DNA of 12,559 bases from Draconibacterium sp. (lineage in GTDB: Bacteria; Bacteroidota; Bacteroidia; Bacteroidales; Prolixibacteraceae): assembly GCA_027011835.1 (NCBI GenBank), contig JALUZN010000094.1, positions 1 to 12,559 of the forward strand. Direction: 5' to 3'. Below, piece by piece: positions 7,336 through 12,559 of this stretch. Position 1 is the stretch's first letter, and each line of letters starts with the position of its first letter. A program made the translations under genes and the position numbers. The notes below the pieces were generated by a model. It had not been told where the DNA came from, did no database searches, and was given only the letters and a program-made list of their open reading frames with translations.

Positions 7336-7494
7336 TACCAAGTTAACCTCGTATTGCCGCATTGAATTTATTCTTTTGCACAATATCATCGTTAAAATAT
7401 TCCAACATAGCTATGGCTATGCCGAAATATTTTAACTCAACCTTGCACAAAATAATTTAATTCAATTATACGGCAATTCAAAGTTAAATTGGTA
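7336..7494. mobile_element. Near-palindromic MITE-like element
   Basis: The two halves are imperfect reverse complements that meet at a short centre. The outer 29 bases match at 24 positions when 7331-7359 is compared with the complement of 7471-7499. Both arms contain ATTGAATT, TTTTG(C/T)(A/G)CAA-like and, nearest the centre, GTTAAAATATT (7391-7401 with 7426-7436, exact). The centre carries CATAGC-TATG-GCTATG (7406-7421), itself a hairpin. Ends taken as TACCA...TGGTA are flanked by TTA on both sides, a possible 3-base target duplication, though this is weak in AT-rich DNA. There is no coding capacity. It could instead be a regulatory hairpin or a genome-wide palindromic repeat. Confidence 0.6.
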
Positions 7495-7520
7495 TTATTC
7501 GGAAATTCGGCATACTTTTG
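7489..7520 (+). promoter_or_regulatory. Candidate Bacteroidota-type promoter for the DUF5686 gene
   Basis: TACTTTTG at 7513-7520 is an exact TAnnTTTG -7 box. ATTGG at 7488-7492 supplies a near-match -33 element with a spacer of about 21 bases. The start of transcription would fall near 7527, leaving a leader of about 25 bases. The -33 element lies in the right end of the palindromic element. Confidence 0.55.
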
Positions 7521-7551
7521 AATAAACAATTCAGGAAAACAGAACAAATTT

Positions 7552-10188
7552 ATGATTATCAGAAAACTGGGCGGCCTATTTTTTTTGTTATGCACGGTTT
7601 TAACTCAACCGTTAACAGCACAAATTATATCGGGCAAAATTTCAAACAAACAAAACAAACCCATTCCCTACGCTACTATTTTTGTTCACGAAACAAAAGA
7701 GGGAACCATTTCGAATGCCGAAGGCAATTTTAAATTGCAACTCACCCGGGGAGTTTTTCATTTAACAATTCGTTCGTTGGGCTATATCCAGCAAGAAAAA
7801 ACGGTTCAGGTTGAAAGCGACAGCATTTCGCTAAACATTACATTGGCAAAACAAGACTTTGAAATTAAGGAAGTTAAAGTATTCCCGGGAGATGAAGACC
7901 CCGCCTATTTTATTATTCGGAAAGCAATTGCAAAAGCTCCTTACTACCGAAAAAAAATAAAACATTACGAAGCCGATTTGTACATAAAAAGTAATTTTGA
8001 GTTTATCAACATTCCCCGAATCTATCAAAACAAAATAGAAATTGAAGGAAAAAAACTCAAGCATTATTTTAAAGAGAATGTTACGTATGTTATCGAATCG
8101 CAAAACAAAATTACGTTCGACTACCCCAATAAATACGACCAGAAAGTAATTAGCAAAAAGAGTTCGCTTGTGGCATTCGACGAGCCGCCTGTTATGGGAT
8201 TAATGACATCGAGTTTTTATGAGGAGCGTCCCAACAGCGTAATTTCGCCTCTTTCGTCGCTGGCATTAAAACACTATAAATTCGAATACGAGGGTTTTAT
8301 TACGGTAGGTGATTTCGATGTTTTTAAAATTAAAGTTACACCAAAACGCAGCAGCGACGAACTGGTTGAAGGCTTTATTTATATTGTCGATAAACTCTGG
8401 TGTATCTACAACGTCGATTTTAGTTCGAGTTTCGAATTTTTCGACTATCGAATTAAACAACAATACGAAAATTTAGGGAATGGAAACTGGCTGCCCATTT
8501 CGCACAGTATCGACGGAAAATTGTCGATGTTGGGACTGAAGGCACTATTTTATTATGGAGCATCGGTAAAATACACAGCAATTGAAAATAATAATTTGGG
8601 TGAGGTTCAGGAAGATGCAACAACCAACTTAGCTCCTGACACCATTCAAACAAAACAGAAAAGTAAAAAACAGATAGCTCTCGAAAAAGAGTTAGCCCAA
8701 CTATCGGCAAAGGAGGAATACACCAACCGCGATGTTAAAAAGGTTTCGCGATTAAACCGGAAGATTTTAAAAGAGCAATACAAAGATTCTACAATTGTTG
8801 CCCAAACATTTATGAGTTATAAAATAGACGACAAAAAAGACTCGTTGCAAAACAATATTTTGTGGGATACTGTTCGTGCTATTCCGCTCACTCCTGCCGA
8901 GATAAAAAGTTATGCACAAGCCGACTCGCTTATTGCGCTCGACAAAATGGACGTTGACACAACTACCGGAACAAAAAATAAAAAGGAACAATCGATAGCA
9001 TCGAAAATTATATTTGGCGATTTCGATTTGGCAAAAGACTCGCTTGTAAAACTCGGTTACGATGGAATACTTTCAACCGAAAATTTCGATTTCAATACAG
9101 TCGACGGGTATAAATACCAACAGGAACTACGATGGAAAATAAATACCGATTCGGCAAAATACATTTATTTTTCGCCAAAAATTGGATATGCATTTAACCG
9201 AAAAGCACTATTTGGTTCGGTAACCGCCAATTTCAGGAACATATTACGTTGGGGCAATAGTTTTGGATTTACTTTCGGAAAAGAGAGTCGCGATTTTAAA
9301 CCTGGAAAACTAGGAATTCAACCGGCATTGAATGCCGTAAGTTCGTGGTTTTTCGCCGAAAATTATATGAAACTTTATGAAACGGAATTTGCAAAACTTC
9401 ATATTTCGCAACGAATAAAAAAGAATTTCACCGTTTATGCCGAAGCCGATTACAACCGGTTCTCACCGTTAGAAAATAGTGTTTCGTATCTTTTATCCGA
9501 CAAAAAAGAGTACTCGCCAAATACGCCCAAAGGGCTATCGAAATACGACCCGGCTTTACAGCAACAAAATAGTTTTAGCTATCTTATTCACTTACAATAC
9601 CAGAAGCGACAACATAAACCGTGGCTCGAAAAATCGCCTTTTTTGTTTATCTACGATTTTTACCAGTTTAATCTCTATTTTAAACAAGGGGTTAAAAATG
9701 TTTTTTCTTCCGAGTCATACTTTAGTCTCATTGATTTTAGTTATCGTCAGCAAGCAAATCTATCGCCAAGTGCAGGACTATTTTGGAAAGTGAATGCAGG
9801 CTATTTTTTCAACAACAAACAGATGCACTTTTCGCAATATAAACACTTTAATACTTCGGAGATTTTAGTTCCTTTTAAAACATTTACACACTCATTTCAA
9901 ATGCTTAACGATTACGAATTCAGCACAAATCAAAGTTATCTGAACATTGGTGCCGAGTTCAGAACCGAATATCTTTTGCTCCGCTATATTTCGTTTCTAA
10001 ATAAGAAAACATGGAGCGAAAGCATTCATTTTAATTACCTTACAACTTGCGGATTAAAAAACTACTGGGAAGCAGGATACAGTTTAAACAGTCTGTTTTA
10101 TGTTGGGAACGTTGGCCTGTTTACCGGATTTCGCGGAAACAAATTTGAAAGTGTTTCAGTTAAAATCTCTATTTCGGGATTCGAATAA
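7552..10188 (+). CDS. DUF5686 outer-membrane protein with carboxypeptidase-regulatory-like domain
   Basis: The 878-residue product starts with a signal peptide (about 1-24, LGGLFFLLCTVL then LTAQ). Next comes a carboxypeptidase-regulatory-like beta-sandwich (about 25-100: IISGKISNKQNKPIPYATIFV, then GTISNAEGNFKL and LTIRSLGY), the fold that precedes many Bacteroidota outer-membrane proteins. The DUF5686 core follows (about 105-345, with DPAYFIIRKAIAKAPYYR and a conserved EGFIYIVDKLWCIYNVDF block). A lysine/glutamate-rich insert (about 365-500) has coiled-coil character. From FNTVDGYKYQQELRW (514-528) onward, alternating aromatic strands to a terminal ISGFE suggest an outer-membrane beta-barrel. 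Function of the family is unknown; there is no SusC plug or TonB box evidence. Length is at or a little above the usual range. It converges with the downstream membrane protein gene and is probably monocistronic. Confidence 0.85.
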   Translation: MIIRKLGGLFFLLCTVLTQPLTAQIISGKISNKQNKPIPYATIFVHETKEGTISNAEGNFKLQLTRGVFHLTIRSLGYIQQEKTVQVESDSISLNITLAKQDFEIKEVKVFPGDEDPAYFIIRKAIAKAPYYRKKIKHYEADLYIKSNFEFINIPRIYQNKIEIEGKKLKHYFKENVTYVIESQNKITFDYPNKYDQKVISKKSSLVAFDEPPVMGLMTSSFYEERPNSVISPLSSLALKHYKFEYEGFITVGDFDVFKIKVTPKRSSDELVEGFIYIVDKLWCIYNVDFSSSFEFFDYRIKQQYENLGNGNWLPISHSIDGKLSMLGLKALFYYGASVKYTAIENNNLGEVQEDATTNLAPDTIQTKQKSKKQIALEKELAQLSAKEEYTNRDVKKVSRLNRKILKEQYKDSTIVAQTFMSYKIDDKKDSLQNNILWDTVRAIPLTPAEIKSYAQADSLIALDKMDVDTTTGTKNKKEQSIASKIIFGDFDLAKDSLVKLGYDGILSTENFDFNTVDGYKYQQELRWKINTDSAKYIYFSPKIGYAFNRKALFGSVTANFRNILRWGNSFGFTFGKESRDFKPGKLGIQPALNAVSSWFFAENYMKLYETEFAKLHISQRIKKNFTVYAEADYNRFSPLENSVSYLLSDKKEYSPNTPKGLSKYDPALQQQNSFSYLIHLQYQKRQHKPWLEKSPFLFIYDFYQFNLYFKQGVKNVFSSESYFSLIDFSYRQQANLSPSAGLFWKVNAGYFFNNKQMHFSQYKHFNTSEILVPFKTFTHSFQMLNDYEFSTNQSYLNIGAEFRTEYLLLRYISFLNKKTWSESIHFNYLTTCGLKNYWEAGYSLNSLFYVGNVGLFTGFRGNKFESVSVKISISGFE

Positions 10189-10232
10189 TCGATTTAGAAA
10201 TATACTCAAACCACATAGCTTTTCGGTACTTG

Positions 10233-11096
10233 TTACCAAAACAGATGTATCCATCCCTGAATAATTTTTCCTGTTTCGGGGTCGAGCTGCGAACCATACA
10301 TACTGTGTGGGATTGAATAGATGATTAGCATAACAATAGATGCCACAACTACATAAACAGGACGCTCTTTTTTACGAATAGCAAAAAACGCAATTAGCCA
10401 AAAAATAAACGCAACCAATGTTTTATTGTCGGTTAAATCCCAGGCAAAAGGGACACCTGCCCACGCTTCGCCAAAAGCATACCATTGTACCCAGGGGCCT
10501 AAAATCATTCCTCCAATAAATAGAGCAATAACCGTAGCATTTGTATAAAACTTATATTTCTTGTATTTAAACAGAGCCATAATACCGGCAAGGTTTCCAA
10601 GCAGCATTGCAAAAAACATAAAGAAAATATGAGGTGCCAGTACTCCTGTCGGAACAGCTCCTTTAAAACGAATGACCACAGGTTCTTTTTCTAAATACGC
10701 TTTTCCGTTTAGAGTAAAGTAGTATTGTATTTTTCCCGCAGCAGCCTGTTCAGGCACATTGGCAAACCAACCACGTTCTTCGGTTATTTTAAAAATCTTA
10801 TTCATAACAAACGAGTGCACAGGTTTTACCATGTATTTAAAGTCTACTTCTTTGTACGGGTCGCTGGTATTTAAACGTTTGTAATAAAGTTTAGCCAAAA
10901 TGGTAGAATCGGCAATGCCAAGTTGAACATACGAATCGCCACCAATCTCGATGCTTCGCACCAAACGTAAATTGTAACTTTTATTGTTTACCGAAACCTC
11001 CATCTTTTTATGGTAAGTAGGTCCGGTTTTCCGTTGATAAATAACAGCTCCTAATGTAATAACAAGGGCCAAAACCCAATAGAATGTAACTTTCAT
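10233..11096 (-). CDS. Uncharacterised five-TM membrane protein
   Basis: I do not recognise a named family. The 287-residue protein has an N-terminal membrane anchor or uncleaved signal (about 4-20). An extracytoplasmic, mainly beta segment follows (about 21-148, including SYVQLGIADSTILAKLYYKR and KIQYYFTLNGKAYLEKEP). Four further hydrophobic helices lie at about 151-176, 186-204, 226-241 and 246-262. Between the second and third of these is a striking loop, GPWVQWYAFGEAWAGVPF followed by AWDLTDNKTL (200-227), rich in Trp, Gly and Asp, which looks like a functional site. A second polar motif, YSIPHSMYGSQLD, sits at 260-272. It is downstream of rimO on the same strand with an 89-base gap, so it could be read from rimO or from its own promoter. 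ATG 11096 begins the hydrophobic anchor immediately. Confidence 0.75.
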   Translation of the reverse strand: MKVTFYWVLALVITLGAVIYQRKTGPTYHKKMEVSVNNKSYNLRLVRSIEIGGDSYVQLGIADSTILAKLYYKRLNTSDPYKEVDFKYMVKPVHSFVMNKIFKITEERGWFANVPEQAAAGKIQYYFTLNGKAYLEKEPVVIRFKGAVPTGVLAPHIFFMFFAMLLGNLAGIMALFKYKKYKFYTNATVIALFIGGMILGPWVQWYAFGEAWAGVPFAWDLTDNKTLVAFIFWLIAFFAIRKKERPVYVVVASIVMLIIYSIPHSMYGSQLDPETGKIIQGWIHLFW

Positions 11097-11185
11097 TTTT
11101 TAATGATTATTTAGAATAAAATAATACAAAGGTTTTTTTGTTAAAAAGGTTCAATAGACGTTTAAACCGCACATAATTTTTCACG

Positions 11186-12478
11186 TCAAACTACTTCACC
11201 AAACAGATCGTAATCTTCGGCACCGGTAATTTTAACGGTTACAAAATCGCCTTGTTTTAACTCTTTTTCTGAAACAATTAGTACTTCTCCGTCTACTTCC
11301 GGCGAATCGAATTCGGTTCGGCCAATATAATAGTCGCCTTCCTTTTTGTCGATAATAACGTTATAAGTTTGCCCCGTTTTTTGTTGATTTAACATGGCTG
11401 AAACAGATTGTTGAATCTCCATTATTTCATCGGCACGCCGCTGTTTTATCTCATCACTCAGGCTGTCGTCATATCGTTCGCCTGCCAGCGTTCCCTCTTC
11501 GTGCGAGTAGGTAAAAACACCCAAACGCTCAAATTTATTCTCTTCAATAAACTGTTTTAGTTCTGCAATATCGTTTTCTGTTTCGCCGGGAAACCCAATC
11601 AACATTGTTGTTCGTAAGACAACTCCGGGAACTTGCTCTTTTATGGTTTTAAGTAATGCTTCGGTTTCTTCGCGTGTAACATTTCGTTTCATTCGTTTTA
11701 ACACCTGATTTGTAATGTGTTGCAATGGCAAATCGAGGTATTTACACACTTTTGGATTTTCGCGCATAACCGGTAAAATCTCCATCGGAAATTTTGTGGG
11801 ATATAAATAGTGCAACCGAATCCACTCAATTCCATCTATCTCCGATATTTGGTTAATAAGTTCTGCCAGCCGGTTTTCGCCATATAAATCAATTCCGTAG
11901 TACGATAAGTCCTGAGCAATTAAAAGAATCTCTTTCACTCCTTTTTTTGCCAGATAACGGCTCTCTTTTACAAGGCTTTCAATGGTTCGCGATTTATGTT
12001 CGCCGGTCATTTTTGGAATAGCGCAAAAAGCACAGTGACGGTTACAACCTTCCGAAATTTTCAGATAAGCATAATGAGAGAGTGTGGTAATTTTACGGTA
12101 GTAAATATATTCGGGGTCGTATGTAACTTTAAGTTCGTCGACCATTGCTTTTAAATCGAATTTACCGAAAAACCTGTCCACTTCGGGCAGCTCGTCTTTT
12201 AATTCTCCGGCATATCTTTCCGAGAGGCATCCCATTACATAAAGCTTATCGATATCGCCACGTTTTTTGGCTTCCACATAATCGAGAATCATTTCAACCG
12301 ACTCCTGTTTTGCATCGTGAATAAAACCGCAGGTATTTATAAAAACGGCATCGAATCCGGGTTCGTCCGAATCGTGCACCACTTCAAACTTTCCCCTCTC
12401 CAACTGGCTAAGCAAAACCTCCGAGTCGACAAGGTTTTTCGAGCAGCCCATGGTTATAACATTAATTCGTTTCTTCAT
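11186..12478 (-). CDS. rimO: Ribosomal protein S12 methylthiotransferase RimO
   Basis: RimO is a cytoplasmic radical-SAM enzyme that adds a methylthio group to a conserved aspartate of ribosomal protein S12. The N-terminal methylthiotransferase domain carries the three auxiliary-cluster cysteines Cys12 (MGCSKNLVDSE), Cys50 (NTCGF) and Cys84 (MGCLSER). The radical-SAM core begins at EGCNRHCAFCAIP with Cys145, Cys149 and Cys152 binding the SAM-coordinating cluster. A C-terminal TRAM domain follows (about 368-430, from GQTYNVIID to LFGEVV). The 430-residue length and the CAFCAIP variant, rather than the MiaB sequence, support RimO over MiaB. The MKKRINVITMGCSKN start is typical. The 81 bases upstream to the window edge show no clear -7 box; a small TGCAG/CTGCA stem is present there. 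Confidence 0.95.
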   Translation of the reverse strand: MKKRINVITMGCSKNLVDSEVLLSQLERGKFEVVHDSDEPGFDAVFINTCGFIHDAKQESVEMILDYVEAKKRGDIDKLYVMGCLSERYAGELKDELPEVDRFFGKFDLKAMVDELKVTYDPEYIYYRKITTLSHYAYLKISEGCNRHCAFCAIPKMTGEHKSRTIESLVKESRYLAKKGVKEILLIAQDLSYYGIDLYGENRLAELINQISEIDGIEWIRLHYLYPTKFPMEILPVMRENPKVCKYLDLPLQHITNQVLKRMKRNVTREETEALLKTIKEQVPGVVLRTTMLIGFPGETENDIAELKQFIEENKFERLGVFTYSHEEGTLAGERYDDSLSDEIKQRRADEIMEIQQSVSAMLNQQKTGQTYNVIIDKKEGDYYIGRTEFDSPEVDGEVLIVSEKELKQGDFVTVKITGAEDYDLFGEVV

Positions 12479-12559
12479 ACTTTAATTTGCCATTTTGCCA
12501 ATTGCAGTGAAATGCCTGCATTTTTTATGTAATAAAACTAATATTTCACAATACTCATT

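Noticed and set aside
10226..10238. GGTA/TACC inverted repeat between the convergent DUF5686 and membrane-protein genes
   Set aside because: Only four base pairs with no T run; not a credible terminator.
12482..12559. Minus-strand frame open from the window edge to a TAA just before rimO
   Set aside because: It gives 25 residues with no recognisable motif and could be chance; too short to call a gene end.
1..12559. CRISPR array, tRNA, rRNA or complete defence system
   Set aside because: No regularly spaced repeats, no tRNA cloverleaf or rRNA sequence, and RhuM alone does not make a defence system.

Overview
The window reads as chromosome from a Bacteroidota bacterium, most likely the Bacteroidales/Marinilabiliales side. 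The reasons are: gene families typical of that phylum (DUF5686 with a carboxypeptidase-regulatory-like domain, secreted DUF4412, the 'NSAQTGVED' type of ADP-forming acyl-CoA synthetase); AT-rich start contexts with little Shine-Dalgarno signal; heavy use of TCG serine codons; and one exact match to the Bacteroidota -7 box TAnnTTTG. The genus assignment is inference.

Layout, left to right. (1) 1-3067, + strand: an accessory RhuM-family gene overlaps by one base (TAATG) the start of a fused ADP-forming acetate--CoA ligase gene. (2) 3068-3292: a gene-poor spacer with a weak AT hairpin, a GC-rich imperfect hairpin followed by GTAG (possible REP/IS200-like remnant), and a 16-base direct repeat of the next gene's start context. 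(3) 3293-4579, + strand: an exported VOC-fold protein, then a TrhA/hemolysin III-family membrane protein. (4) 4610-6079, - strand: rhamnulokinase rhaB standing alone, convergent with trhA. (5) 6080-6274: a divergent intergenic region with a candidate rhaB promoter whose -33 element lies in a tandem 10-base repeat. (6) 6275-7171, + strand: a secreted DUF4412 protein closed by a strong hairpin terminator. (7) 7172-7551: a 380-base spacer holding that terminator, a ~160-base near-palindromic element resembling a MITE, and a -33/-7 promoter for the next gene. (8) 7552-10188, + strand: a large outer-membrane DUF5686 protein. (9) 10233-12478, - strand: an uncharacterised five-TM membrane protein downstream of rimO, the ribosomal protein S12 methylthiotransferase.

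The genes do not form one pathway. ADP-forming acetate--CoA ligase links acetyl-CoA and acetate with ATP formation, RhaB phosphorylates L-rhamnulose, RimO modifies the ribosome, and four products are envelope or exported proteins (VOC, DUF4412, DUF5686, TrhA). I found no complete defence, secretion or biosynthetic system. The points most worth a second look are the palindromic element whose edge seems to supply the DUF5686 -33 box, the rhuM/acetate--CoA ligase coupling, the repeat-bearing rhaB promoter, and the uncharacterised membrane protein.
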